The notes beneath the pieces are model-generated. The model worked only from the letters and a program-made list of their open reading frames with translations. It was not told where the DNA came from and ran no database searches. From the NCBI GenBank assembly GCA_903913315.1, contig CAIWKX010000021.1, positions 1 through 63,460 on the forward strand: a DNA stretch of 63,460 nucleotides. The letters are read 5' to 3'. The position numbers and the translations under genes were made by a program. Position 1 is the first letter of the stretch. Each line of letters starts with the position of its first letter. Below are positions 6,350 through 15,506 of this stretch, piece after piece. This DNA comes from an uncultured Bacteroidota bacterium (GTDB lineage: Bacteria > Bacteroidota > Bacteroidia > Flavobacteriales > Flavobacteriaceae).

Positions 6350-7957
6350 ATGAAACTAAAATTACAATTTAAAATACTACTAATGACAGCGATGATGCCG
6401 TTAGTAAATTTTGGTCAAGCTCCTACTATGGGAACGTCGTCTAATTTTGTTCTTTTTACTTCTGTGGGTGCCGTTACGAATACTGGTATTTCACATCTAA
6501 CAGGAAACGTAGGAACCAACGGTGGTTCTAGTACTGGATTTGGAAATGTTGATGGCGTAATGCACGATGGCGATGGAACAAGCGCTCAATGTGCTGCCGA
6601 TTTAACGTTGGCTTACAATCAGTTAAACAATACGATTCCAACGTTTTTTCCAGCTTCTTTATTGGGGAATGGACAAATCCTAAACGCAGGAGTCTATTCT
6701 ATTACGAGTGTGGCAACATTAAACGGAGATCTTACCTTAGATGCTCAAAATAATCCTAATGCGGTTTTTATTTTTAAAATAGAAGGTGCTTTTTCTTCTG
6801 CAGCTAATTCTCAAGTTAAATTGGTCCATGGAGCACAAGCCTGTAATGTGTTTTGGAAAATTGAAGGCATGGTAGATTTAGCTACTGGAACCATCATGAA
6901 AGGAACTATTGTAGCCAATAATGCAGCAATTTCCATCAACACAGGAGCCATTCTAGAAGGAAGAGCTTTGTCGACTTCGGGCGCTGTTTTGGTAGATGGT
7001 GTGTTATCGTATAAACCTATTGGCTGTGGTAGTGTTATTTTAAATGGTCCAACAGCACCTAATCTTAATAGTACTATTTGTTATACTATCTTTTCAACCA
7101 ATGGATCGGTGTCTAATGCAGGAGTAACCTATGCAACGGGTGATGTTGGGACTAATGTAGGTTTGACTACGGGCTTTGATGCATTGAATGTTACGGGTAT
7201 GATTCACCCTATACCGGATACTTCCACTGCGGCGGCAGCAGCAGATTTACTTACAGCTTATAATTATCTTAATGTTTTGCCCTTTGATATTGAATTGTTA
7301 TACCCAGCTCAATTTGGGAACGATTTAGTGTTGACACCGCATACCTATTTGCTGAATGCAGCAACTGTATTGACCAACACGGTGTATTTAGACGCAGAAA
7401 ATAATGCTAATGCTGTTTTTGTTGTCCAAATTAATGGCGCGCTTTCAACTAGCACTTATGCTAAAGTATTGCTTGTTAATGGGGCTCAGGCTAAAAATGT
7501 GTATTGGAAAATAGATGGAGCTGTTTTAATAAGTGATTATTCGCAATTTAAAGGAACTATTATCTGTAACAATGGGGCCGTTAATTTGCTGACAGGGGTA
7601 TCTTTAGAAGGAAGAGCAATGACTACTGCAGGTGCTTTGAGTGTTGCTGCTATAACTTCAACAATGACCGTTGGATGTGCCACTATGGGAGTGAATCAAA
7701 ATGTAGCCGCTAGCGAAATGGTTAATTTTTATCCAAATCCTTTTGACAAAGTTCTAAATGTGAACTTGAACAACTCTTCTTATTTGAATGAAGTACAATT
7801 GTATGTCTACGATGTCTATGGCAGAGAAGTATATACTACAACAATAAATGATTTGATTACGCAGCTAGACATGAGTAAATTATCTTCAGGTGTTTATTTT
7901 TATAAAATAAATAGTTTGAATAAGACCATTCAGTTTGGGGGATTGATTGCAAAATAA
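6350..7957 (+). CDS. secreted protein with two DUF3494 (ice-binding-type) domains and T9SS type-A tail
   Basis: The 535-residue protein has a signal peptide (starts MKLKLQFKILLMTAMM). Two tandem DUF3494 domains follow, at about residues 28-225 and 235-440. Each has the beta-solenoid signatures, such as NTGISHLTGNVGTN, LDAQNNPNAVFIFKIEGA and a KGTI(V/I)xNNxA step. The C-terminus (NFYPNPFDKVLNVNLN ... GVYFYKINS) is a T9SS type-A sorting domain, so the product should be exported and placed on the cell surface or released. DUF3494 proteins include hyperactive antifreeze proteins, but not all bind ice. Start 6350 is preferred over 6332, which would leave almost no leader after the element at 6309-6313. 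Confidence 0.93.
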   Translation: MKLKLQFKILLMTAMMPLVNFGQAPTMGTSSNFVLFTSVGAVTNTGISHLTGNVGTNGGSSTGFGNVDGVMHDGDGTSAQCAADLTLAYNQLNNTIPTFFPASLLGNGQILNAGVYSITSVATLNGDLTLDAQNNPNAVFIFKIEGAFSSAANSQVKLVHGAQACNVFWKIEGMVDLATGTIMKGTIVANNAAISINTGAILEGRALSTSGAVLVDGVLSYKPIGCGSVILNGPTAPNLNSTICYTIFSTNGSVSNAGVTYATGDVGTNVGLTTGFDALNVTGMIHPIPDTSTAAAAADLLTAYNYLNVLPFDIELLYPAQFGNDLVLTPHTYLLNAATVLTNTVYLDAENNANAVFVVQINGALSTSTYAKVLLVNGAQAKNVYWKIDGAVLISDYSQFKGTIICNNGAVNLLTGVSLEGRAMTTAGALSVAAITSTMTVGCATMGVNQNVAASEMVNFYPNPFDKVLNVNLNNSSYLNEVQLYVYDVYGREVYTTTINDLITQLDMSKLSSGVYFYKINSLNKTIQFGGLIAK

Positions 7958-7979
7958 TTCACAAATGTTCTAGCGTAAA

Positions 7980-8009
7980 AATCCACGGCAAATTGTCGTG
8001 GATTTTTTA
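7980..8009 (+). terminator. intrinsic terminator of the DUF3494 gene
   Basis: AATCCACG, loop, CGTGGATT followed by a T run. Confidence 0.8.
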
Positions 8010-8129
8010 TTATGTTAAAGTGTGAATTGTACAATTATTAGCATAATATATGCAATTTCTATGGTTGTACTTTGAGTAATTTTGTATTCCTCACATCTCA
8101 CTATTTACATAAGTATTAAACTGTTTACG

Positions 8130-8762
8130 ATGAAATCTTTTGCTGCTATATTAAAATATACCAACCCAAAACTCGTGCGCAAACCAGCGGGTAAAAGTAG
8201 TTCAAGAACTGCTAATACTATAAAATTGATTAATGCCAACAAGCAGTTGCATGTTCAAAGTCAAGATAAAGAAGCCCGCGCCGCAGAATTGCTTATTGCT
8301 AATAAAGAATTACTTTTTCAGAATTTAGAAAAAGAAGATCGTGCTGCAGAATTGGTTATAGCCAATAAAGAATTACTTTTTCAAAATTTAGAAAAAGAGA
8401 AGCGTGCTATTGAATTGACTATTGCCAATAAAGAGTTAGCCTTTCAAAAAATTGAGAAAAGTAAAAAAGCGATTGAACTAAACTTTGTTTACAAAGAACT
8501 AGAAAAAGCAGATAAATATCATTATGACTACGCTGAAGGGTTAAAAGAAATCATGTTTATTACGTCTCATGAAGTGAGATTACCCCTAGCGAATATTATT
8601 GGTATCTCTGAATTATTAAACCAGACAGACAACACTCCAGAAGAAATCAATCAATGTATTGATTACTTAAAACAATCCGCACATTTATTAGAAACCTCCA
8701 CCAAAGAATTAGCTTTTTATATTGCTCATTTAGAGCAACAAAGTAAAGCTGTGAAATGGTAA
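8130..8762 (+). CDS. DHp-only histidine-kinase-like protein with 20-residue repeats
   Basis: The 210-residue protein starts at ATG 8130; the frame is open from 8082 only with a TTG. Residues about 48-125 form three to four 20-residue repeats of the type RAAELxIANKELLFQNLEKE, a coiled-coil linker found in some sensor kinases. The DHp pair follows, with H147 in FITSHEVRLPLANIIGI and a second helix ending KELAFYI. The catalytic ATPase domain is absent. It is paralogous to the protein at 1877-2305. It may accept phosphate from, or dimerise with, a complete kinase elsewhere. No signal peptide or membrane span is seen, so it is cytosolic. Confidence 0.75.
   Translation: MKSFAAILKYTNPKLVRKPAGKSSSRTANTIKLINANKQLHVQSQDKEARAAELLIANKELLFQNLEKEDRAAELVIANKELLFQNLEKEKRAIELTIANKELAFQKIEKSKKAIELNFVYKELEKADKYHYDYAEGLKEIMFITSHEVRLPLANIIGISELLNQTDNTPEEINQCIDYLKQSAHLLETSTKELAFYIAHLEQQSKAVKW
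8271..8470 (+). repeat. 60-bp in-frame tandem repeat
   Basis: Three clear copies and one degraded copy of a 60-bp unit encode RAAELxIANKELLFQNLEKE-type repeats inside the DHp-like gene. GCCAATAAAGA or GCTAATAAAGA recurs every 60 bp. Confidence 0.75.
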
Positions 8763-8797
8763 TGATGTGGGAATAATACAATTCTTACTCTGTTAGA

Positions 8798-8832
8798 TGT
8801 AACACCTTTAAGGGTATATCTAATGACCTTTG
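8798..8832 (+). promoter_or_regulatory. shared promoter-like element, copy E (Ig-DUF3494 unit)
   Basis: TGTAAC at 8798-8803, 24-bp spacer containing GGGTATA, CTTTG at 8828-8832. It is only 19 bp before the ATG at 8852, so the leader would be short. Confidence 0.65.
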
Positions 8833-8851
8833 TTTCATAAACAATAAAACC

Positions 8852-10633
8852 ATGAAACAAAAAAATCTAATAGTAACTCTGGCGATAGCACTAGTTACTT
8901 TAATTACAGGTTGTGCTAAAGATGATTTCCAAGAGACCATCGGCGTATGCCCAATTGTAACTGCAACAAATCCTATTTCGAATGCTTTAGGTGTGCCTTT
9001 AAATCAAGTAGTAACAGTTACCTTCAATGAGGCGATGAATCCTACTACTATTACCCAAAGTTCTATTACTTTATCGAGTACAACTGCTTCTTTTGGACCT
9101 TCGGTTCTTGTTGCTGGTGTTGTAACCTATTCGGGTGTAACTGCTACTTTTAGTCCGACAGCTAATTTAACTCCCAATACAACCTACATTGGGAAAGTTA
9201 CGACTGCTGTAAAAGACCCTAAAGGCAATGCCTTGCAAGAAGATTATGTTTGGACTTTTAGTACAGGTGCTACATTACAACCTATTGTAATTGCCACTAG
9301 TCCTACTTCGAATGAAACTGGCGTTGTGTTGAATAAAGTGGTGCGCGCTACTTTCAATATGCCGATGGATGCAACGACGATAAACGCTACAACGTTTACT
9401 TTAAAACAAGGAACTACTGCTATTGCTGGTGTAGTTACCTATTCTGGAAATAATGCCTTTTTTGCCCCAAATGCTAATTTAACAAGCAATACTATTTATT
9501 CGGCTACCATCACTACTGGCGCTAAAAATACAGCGGGTACTCCAATTGCAGTGAATTATGTATGGAGTTTTACCACTGGAGTTATTGTAGCGCCCAAAGT
9601 AATTTTGACCGATCCACTGAACAATGCTACCAATGTTGCTGTAAGCAAAGTAGTGACCGCTACTTTTGATATGGCTATGAATCCATTAACTATTACTGGA
9701 ACCACGTTTACCTTAAAAGAAGGAACCACGGCTGTCTTGGGCGTAGTTACTTATAGCGGTACAATGGCATCGTTTACGCCAACCAACCCGCTATTGTCTA
9801 ATGCTACTTATACGGCTACTATAACAATAGGAGCCAAAAATATTGCTGGTGTAGCCATTGCAAGTGATTATGTTTGGAATTTTGCCACCATCAATTCTTC
9901 TATAGGTCCAGATTTGGGAACGATTAAACAATTTGGTGCCTTTGGTGGCAACGCAGGAATAACTAATCAAGGATTAAATACAGTGATTAACGGAAGTATC
10001 GGTACAACAGCCGCATCAACATTGATGACTGGTTTTCATGATGCTACCGCAATTTATACAGAAACACCTTTGAATGTAGGCAATGTTACGAATGGCATTT
10101 TTACGGCTCCTCCGATACCAGGAACTGCAGCTTCCTTTGCGATAGCTACACAAGGATTAGCCGATGCTAATGTAGCCTATATAAGTATGTCACCAGCTTC
10201 AATGCCAGGAGGTGTTGATGCAGGAGCAGGCGAATTGGGTGGTTTAACATTAGCCCCTGGAATTTATAAATCAGCAAGTGGAACGTTTAATATATCCAAT
10301 GGTAACCTAACGTTGGATGCACAAGGAGATCCTAATGCTACTTGGGTTTTTCAAACTGCTGCTGGATTGACTGTTGGTATTGCCGGTCCAACGGGTGCCA
10401 AAAGTGTTATTTTAATCAATGGTGCCTTACCTAAAAATGTTTTTTGGTATGTGGGAAGTGCCGCAACTATTAATGGTGCTGGCGGTGGAACAATGGTTGG
10501 AACTATCATTGCTTATTCGGGTGTGACGTTTTCAACTCCTGGAAATGCAGCGCAAACCATCTTAAACGGAAGAGCTATATCACTTGTTGCCTCAGTAACA
10601 ATGGTCAATACTACCATTAATGTACCTCAATAA
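8852..10633 (+). CDS. lipoprotein with three Ig-like (SbsA-type) domains and one DUF3494 domain
   Basis: The 593-residue protein has a lipoprotein signal (LVTLITGC, acylated C21). Three bacterial Ig-like domains of the Big_5/SbsA type follow, at about residues 35-137, 140-240 and 243-345. Each opens with (I/V)xxTxPxSNxxGVxLNxVVxATF and closes with YVWxFxT. The C-terminal third (about 350-593) is a full DUF3494 domain (INGSIGTTAAS, LTLDAQGDPNATWVFQ, NGRAISL). It has no T9SS tail, so anchoring would be by lipid. It may act as an ice-binding adhesin or a surface scaffold. The OmpA-type gene starts 33 bp later and probably shares the transcript. Confidence 0.92.
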   Translation: MKQKNLIVTLAIALVTLITGCAKDDFQETIGVCPIVTATNPISNALGVPLNQVVTVTFNEAMNPTTITQSSITLSSTTASFGPSVLVAGVVTYSGVTATFSPTANLTPNTTYIGKVTTAVKDPKGNALQEDYVWTFSTGATLQPIVIATSPTSNETGVVLNKVVRATFNMPMDATTINATTFTLKQGTTAIAGVVTYSGNNAFFAPNANLTSNTIYSATITTGAKNTAGTPIAVNYVWSFTTGVIVAPKVILTDPLNNATNVAVSKVVTATFDMAMNPLTITGTTFTLKEGTTAVLGVVTYSGTMASFTPTNPLLSNATYTATITIGAKNIAGVAIASDYVWNFATINSSIGPDLGTIKQFGAFGGNAGITNQGLNTVINGSIGTTAASTLMTGFHDATAIYTETPLNVGNVTNGIFTAPPIPGTAASFAIATQGLADANVAYISMSPASMPGGVDAGAGELGGLTLAPGIYKSASGTFNISNGNLTLDAQGDPNATWVFQTAAGLTVGIAGPTGAKSVILINGALPKNVFWYVGSAATINGAGGGTMVGTIIAYSGVTFSTPGNAAQTILNGRAISLVASVTMVNTTINVPQ

Positions 10634-10665
10634 TACAACCATTCAATCTACAAAAAAATAAAATC

Positions 10666-12666
10666 ATGAACAACAAATCAACACTCGTCATGGATGCTCA
10701 TCAGATGAAAACCATTACCCAAAAACAAGTACAAACTCTACTCATCGTTACCCTTTTATTACTTTCGTGTCTAACCACACTGCGAGCACAGGATAAACGA
10801 TACACTAAACCTTCATGGTTCTTTGGTGTAGTAGGTGCTGCAAATTTTAACTTCTATAGAGGTTCTACACAAATGCTAAATGCTGATTTCACACCGCCAA
10901 GTGCTTTTCATAATGGAGAAGGCGTAGGCTTGTATGTAGCACCGAATGTTGAATTTCACCGTCCTGATTCAAGATGGGGATTTATATTTCAAGCAGGTTT
11001 TGATAGCCGTAGAGGAAAATTTGATGTCATTTCAGAACCATGTAATTGTCCAGCTACGTTAACTACAAAACTAAGTTATATTACTATAGAGCCTAGTTTA
11101 CGTGTTTCGCCATTCAAAAATAATTTCTATTTGTATGGTGGTCCTCGATTGGCATTCAACCACGATAAATCATTTAACTTTGAGCAAAAAACAAATCCTA
11201 CCTATCCGCTTCAAGTTCAGAATCCCGATGTAAAAGGTGATTTTAGTGATATCAGAAACACAATTATCTCTATGCAGATTGGCATGGGCTATGATATTCC
11301 GTTAAATGCCACCGATCGCAAAACACAATTTGTATTGTCTCCTTTTTTATCGTACCATCCTTACTTTGGACAAAATCCTCGTACAACTGAAACATGGAAT
11401 GTAAACACACTGCGAGCTGGATTAGTCTTGAAATTTGGTCAAGGTCATTTGGAAAAAATGATTGTTGATGGTGTGGTTCAGTTTTCTATCAACCCACCAA
11501 TCAATGTGAAATATGTGAAAAATGTTAGAGAAGTCTTCCCAATTAGAAATTACATTTTCTTTAATACAGGTTCCACTACTATACCCGAGCGTTATGTGCA
11601 ACTTAAAAGAAATCAAGTTAAGGATTTTAAAGAAGATAAAGTTCAGTTTTCTACACCACAAAACATGTCAGGACGTTCTAATCGTCAGATGCAGGTGTAT
11701 TATAACATCTTGAATATTTTGGGTGATAGAATGGTCAAAAATCCAACTTCTAAAATAACGCTAGTAGGTTCCTCTGAAAATGGAGTGGCAGAAGGTAAAG
11801 TTATGGCGCAAAATGTAAAAGACTATTTGGTTACTATTTTTGATATTAATGAGGGTAGAATTACGGTTGAGGGTAGAGAAAAACCAGCTATTCCCTCAGA
11901 AGTTAAAAATGGTGTCCGAGATTTAGATTTACTAAGAGAAGGCAACAGAAGAGTTACCATCGAAAGTGATTCCCCTGAATTATTAATAGAATTTCAAAGT
12001 GGTAAAGATGTTTCATTAAAACCTATTGAAATTATTTCTGAAAATCAAATTCCTAATGGTGATGTTGTTTTTAATGTGGGTAATGCCAAAGAAGCCTTAA
12101 CTTCTTGGACCATACAAACTAAAGCTGAAAATGGAAAAACACAAACTTTTGGTCCGTATTCCGAAGAACAAGTAGCTATTTCTAGAAAAAATATCATGGG
12201 AGACCAACCCGAAGGTAATTATAAAGTAACTATGAGTGGTACTACCAAATCAGGTAAAAACATTACACAAGAGAGTGTGATGCACTTAGCTCCTTATGTA
12301 GCTCCCGAAGTGCAAGAAAGTATTCGATTTAGTGTAATATATGAATTCAATGAAAGTAAATCGATAGCTATTTATGATAAATATTTAACTGAAATTGTCA
12401 CTCCTAAAATTCCATTCAATGCGACTGTTATTATTACAGGACATACCGATACTATTGGAGAAGAAAATTACAACAGAGCCCTTTCATTAGCTAGAGCAAA
12501 AGATGTGAAAGGAATTTTAGACAAAAGCTTAGCCGCCCTTGGCAGAACCGATGTAAAATTTGTAGTTACTGGAGAAGGAGAAGATGAAAAACTAGCACCC
12601 TTTGAAAACAAATTTCCAGAAGAACGTTTTTACAATAGAACAGTCGTAATTGATATTGTAAAATAG
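10666..12666 (+). CDS. OmpA-family outer-membrane protein
   Basis: The protein is 666 residues from the first ATG. In-frame ATGs at 10690 and 10705 also precede the signal peptide (TLLIVTLLLLSCLTTLRAQ), and 10705 gives a normal-length signal. The N-terminal half looks like an outer-membrane barrel (FFGVVGAANFNFYRGS, SLRVSPFKNNFYLYGGPRLAF). The C-terminal domain (about 555-665) is OmpA-like and peptidoglycan-binding, with the motif TGHTDTIGEENYNRALSLAR. It would tie the outer membrane to the wall. Being co-transcribed with the Ig-DUF3494 lipoprotein suggests the two act together at the cell surface. Confidence 0.9.
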   Translation: MNNKSTLVMDAHQMKTITQKQVQTLLIVTLLLLSCLTTLRAQDKRYTKPSWFFGVVGAANFNFYRGSTQMLNADFTPPSAFHNGEGVGLYVAPNVEFHRPDSRWGFIFQAGFDSRRGKFDVISEPCNCPATLTTKLSYITIEPSLRVSPFKNNFYLYGGPRLAFNHDKSFNFEQKTNPTYPLQVQNPDVKGDFSDIRNTIISMQIGMGYDIPLNATDRKTQFVLSPFLSYHPYFGQNPRTTETWNVNTLRAGLVLKFGQGHLEKMIVDGVVQFSINPPINVKYVKNVREVFPIRNYIFFNTGSTTIPERYVQLKRNQVKDFKEDKVQFSTPQNMSGRSNRQMQVYYNILNILGDRMVKNPTSKITLVGSSENGVAEGKVMAQNVKDYLVTIFDINEGRITVEGREKPAIPSEVKNGVRDLDLLREGNRRVTIESDSPELLIEFQSGKDVSLKPIEIISENQIPNGDVVFNVGNAKEALTSWTIQTKAENGKTQTFGPYSEEQVAISRKNIMGDQPEGNYKVTMSGTTKSGKNITQESVMHLAPYVAPEVQESIRFSVIYEFNESKSIAIYDKYLTEIVTPKIPFNATVIITGHTDTIGEENYNRALSLARAKDVKGILDKSLAALGRTDVKFVVTGEGEDEKLAPFENKFPEERFYNRTVVIDIVK

Positions 12667-12674
12667 TTTTTCAT

Positions 12675-12710
12675 AAATCCGCCTTAAAAATGATTGAGGC
12701 GGATTTTTTA
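12675..12710 (+). terminator. intrinsic terminator of the 8852-12666 unit
   Basis: AAATCCGCCT, loop, AGGCGGATTTTTT. Confidence 0.85.
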
Positions 12711-12859
12711 TTGTTAGTAAGTCCAATTGAAATTGTAATATGTGAATTATGTAACTCATTTATAAACTTATGCAAGCGATTCGCTTTAATAATTACGAAC
12801 CTTGTGTTAAAAATGGAGAAGATAATCTTCTCATAAAAAATCAAATAAAACTGTTATAT

Positions 12860-14005
12860 ATGTCAACTAAAAGAAAGCATCACTCTGTTATTGAAGAGTT
12901 AGTAACTTTAATAAAAGAACACCATTGGACAACCGATTTTACTACTGCTATCAAAAGTGCCCACGATAAAAAATTACCTCTCATTGAAAATGTAGCCACA
13001 TTAGAAGACTATTTAGATTGGTTGAATGAATTTCTATATTGGATTCCTCAAGAAGATTCTACAGGAGGATGTGTAAATGATCATTTGAGTGCTTCCTATT
13101 TTATTGCGGATCAAGAACCGCTTTTGTCTTTACAAAATAAAATAATAGCCCACGATAAAGCACCAGCTTCTACTCCTTTTTCAAAGTGGTTGACTGATTA
13201 CGCTAATGCATTGGGCGCTTTTCATGATACCCCTGAATCATTGACAGAAGCCTCTGAAAAAACATTTTATGATACACCGTCTTATAATATGCATGAGTAT
13301 TCAAAACCTCATGGTGGATGGAAAACATTCAATCAATTATTTGCAAGACATTTCAAACCAGGATATCGTCCTATTGCTAGTGTTTCAGATCCAACTGTTA
13401 TTGTAATGCCTGCCGATTCAACCTACGCAGGTCAATGGGAGATTCGGAAAGATTCTAATGTAACCGTTAAAAAAATTAATTGGAAAATTAGTGAATTATT
13501 AGAAGGAAGCCCTTATAGAGACCGATTTGTAAACGGGATGTTTATGCATTCTTTCTTAAGTCCTTTAGATTATCATCGTCAGCATGCACCAGTTGGAGGA
13601 AAAGTGTTGGAAGCCCGCGTTATTCATGGGCAAGTGTATCAAGATGTGAAAGTAAAAGCGCAAGAAGAGAATCCAGAAACTCATCGATTGGAAGTACAAC
13701 GCGTTTATGAAGATTTTGATGTAACGGGCTATCAGTTTGCTCAGACAAGAGGCTTAATAGTTCTTGATACTCCTATCGGATTGGTAGCCGTTTTACCTAT
13801 AGGTATGTCGCAGGTGTCTTCTGTTATTATTACAGCTGAGGTTGGTGTAACGGTTCGAAAAGGGGAAGAGTTGTCGTATTTTCAATTTGGGGGCTCAGAT
13901 ATTATATTAGTATTTGAAGCTTCAAGCAATGTGAGCTTATCAGCACAACCTACTGTGCATTATAAAATGGGAACAAAAATTGGGAATGCGTATCCTGTAA
14001 TTTAA
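12860..14005 (+). CDS. phosphatidylserine decarboxylase-like pyruvoyl enzyme
   Basis: The 381-residue protein has an N-terminal helical domain of the PSD-associated type (about 10-150), followed by the PSD catalytic domain with FMHSFLSPLDYHRQHAPVGG (about 228-248). Near the C-terminus FQFGGSDIILVFE (about 340-352) carries the GGS self-cleavage site whose serine becomes the pyruvoyl group. Canonical PSDs convert phosphatidylserine to phosphatidylethanolamine. This longer, soluble-looking variant lacks an obvious membrane anchor and may act on another amino-acid-like substrate. The start at 12860 is preferred over the in-frame ATG at 12770 because the extra 30 residues look non-conserved. It is 7 bp upstream of the catalase gene. 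Confidence 0.87.
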   Translation: MSTKRKHHSVIEELVTLIKEHHWTTDFTTAIKSAHDKKLPLIENVATLEDYLDWLNEFLYWIPQEDSTGGCVNDHLSASYFIADQEPLLSLQNKIIAHDKAPASTPFSKWLTDYANALGAFHDTPESLTEASEKTFYDTPSYNMHEYSKPHGGWKTFNQLFARHFKPGYRPIASVSDPTVIVMPADSTYAGQWEIRKDSNVTVKKINWKISELLEGSPYRDRFVNGMFMHSFLSPLDYHRQHAPVGGKVLEARVIHGQVYQDVKVKAQEENPETHRLEVQRVYEDFDVTGYQFAQTRGLIVLDTPIGLVAVLPIGMSQVSSVIITAEVGVTVRKGEELSYFQFGGSDIILVFEASSNVSLSAQPTVHYKMGTKIGNAYPVI

Positions 14006-14012
14006 TAGCGAA

Positions 14013-15500
14013 ATGAAAACAGATGATAAAAAATTAAGCACGGCATCGGGCATTCCTTATGTTGAAAATGAAAACACTATGAGTGTTGGTGCTAGAGGTC
14101 CATTATTATTAGAAGATTTTATTTTGCATGATAAAATGGCACATTTTAATCGGGAACGTATTCCAGAACGCGTGGTGCATGCTAAAGGCACAGGTGCTTA
14201 TGGTAAGTTTACGGTTACCAACGATATAAGCCGCTACACCAAAGCAAAACTATTTAGTAAGCTAGGTAATAGTTGCAAACTATTCGCTCGTTTTTCTCAG
14301 GTTGGAGGAGAGAAAGGAAGTGCTGATAGCGAAAGAGACCCCCGTGGTTTTGCCCTTAAATTTTATACCGAAGATGGCAACTGGGATTTAGTTGGAAACA
14401 ACACCCCTGTATTCTTTATAAAAGACCCCAAGAAATTCAGCGATTTTATTCATACACAAAAGCGTGACCCTAAAACTAATTTGAAAAGTCCGACAATGAT
14501 GTGGGATTTTTGGAGCCATACTCCCGAAAGTTTACATCAGGTGATGATATTGATGAGTGATAGAGGCACACCTTTTTCCCATAGATACATGCATGGATTT
14601 GGGAGTCATACCTTTTCGATGATTAGTGCAAATAGTGATAAAGTTTGGGTAAAATTTCATTTTATCACACAACAAGGAATCAGAAATTTTACTGGAGCTG
14701 ATGCCGATGCTATGCGTGGTATAGATCCCGATCATTCACAGCGCGATTTGGTAGAAGCTATCGAGAACAAAGATTTTCCAAAATGGGATATGAAAATACA
14801 AGTCATGACCCCTCAAGAAGCAAAGGATTTTCCTTTCAATCCTTTTGATGTTACTAAAATTTGGCCTCATGGTGATTTTCCTTTGATTGATGTTGGAACC
14901 TTTGAACTAAATGAAATCCCAAAGAATTATTTTGCTGATGTTGAGCAAGTTGCTTTTGCACCTGCTCATGTTGTAAATGGAATTAGCTATTCTCCAGATA
15001 AACTTTTGCAAGGTCGGTTGTTATCCTATCCCGATGCGCAACGGTATCGTTTGGGAGTTAACTATGAACAAATTCCGGTGAACAAATGTCCTTATATGAC
15101 AGCTAATTATGAGCGTGATGGACACATGCGTGTGAATGGAAACGGAGAAGACAGCCCGAATTATTTTCCTAATAGTTTTGATAATCTAATGATAGATTAC
15201 TCTTATAGGCAAGCTGCTATGCCTTTGGATAGTGCAATAGCCAATTGGTATGATAGAAATGGACCAGGTGATGATGACCATTATACACAACCTGGAATTT
15301 TATTCAAAAAAGTAATGACCGATGATGACCGAAAAAATACCGTCACAAATATTGTTAATTCCATGATGGGAATTACGGGTGAAATGAAATTAGATATTAT
15401 TAATAGACAACTTTGTCATTTCTTTGCAATGGATAAACGATTAGGAACGGCAGTCGCTCAAGGTTTAGGAATAACCAACGAGGAAGAATTAATGCAGTAA
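14013..15500 (+). CDS. katA: monofunctional haem catalase
   Basis: This 495-residue protein is a clade-3-sized small-subunit catalase that dismutates hydrogen peroxide. The distal histidine H56 lies in PERVVHAKGTGAYG, the distal asparagine in DLVGNNTPVFF, and the proximal haem-ligand tyrosine Y339 in RLLSYPDAQRYRLG. The C-terminus is full length. It is cytosolic, with no signal peptide. It is the middle gene of an operon with the PSD-like enzyme and a membrane protein (gaps 7 and 6 bp), an unusual partnership. Confidence 0.97.
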   Translation: MKTDDKKLSTASGIPYVENENTMSVGARGPLLLEDFILHDKMAHFNRERIPERVVHAKGTGAYGKFTVTNDISRYTKAKLFSKLGNSCKLFARFSQVGGEKGSADSERDPRGFALKFYTEDGNWDLVGNNTPVFFIKDPKKFSDFIHTQKRDPKTNLKSPTMMWDFWSHTPESLHQVMILMSDRGTPFSHRYMHGFGSHTFSMISANSDKVWVKFHFITQQGIRNFTGADADAMRGIDPDHSQRDLVEAIENKDFPKWDMKIQVMTPQEAKDFPFNPFDVTKIWPHGDFPLIDVGTFELNEIPKNYFADVEQVAFAPAHVVNGISYSPDKLLQGRLLSYPDAQRYRLGVNYEQIPVNKCPYMTANYERDGHMRVNGNGEDSPNYFPNSFDNLMIDYSYRQAAMPLDSAIANWYDRNGPGDDDHYTQPGILFKKVMTDDDRKNTVTNIVNSMMGITGEMKLDIINRQLCHFFAMDKRLGTAVAQGLGITNEEELMQ

Positions 15501-15506
15501 GTACGC

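Noticed and set aside
8050..8084. Fifth copy of the shared element before the DHp gene at 8130
   Set aside because: TGCAAT is followed by TTTTG at 23 bp instead of CTTTG at 24 bp, so two features differ. It is too weak to count.
12750..12790. TGTAAC before the PSD-like gene as a regulon member
   Set aside because: No CTTTG lies 24 bp downstream; the nearest similar string is at the wrong distance.
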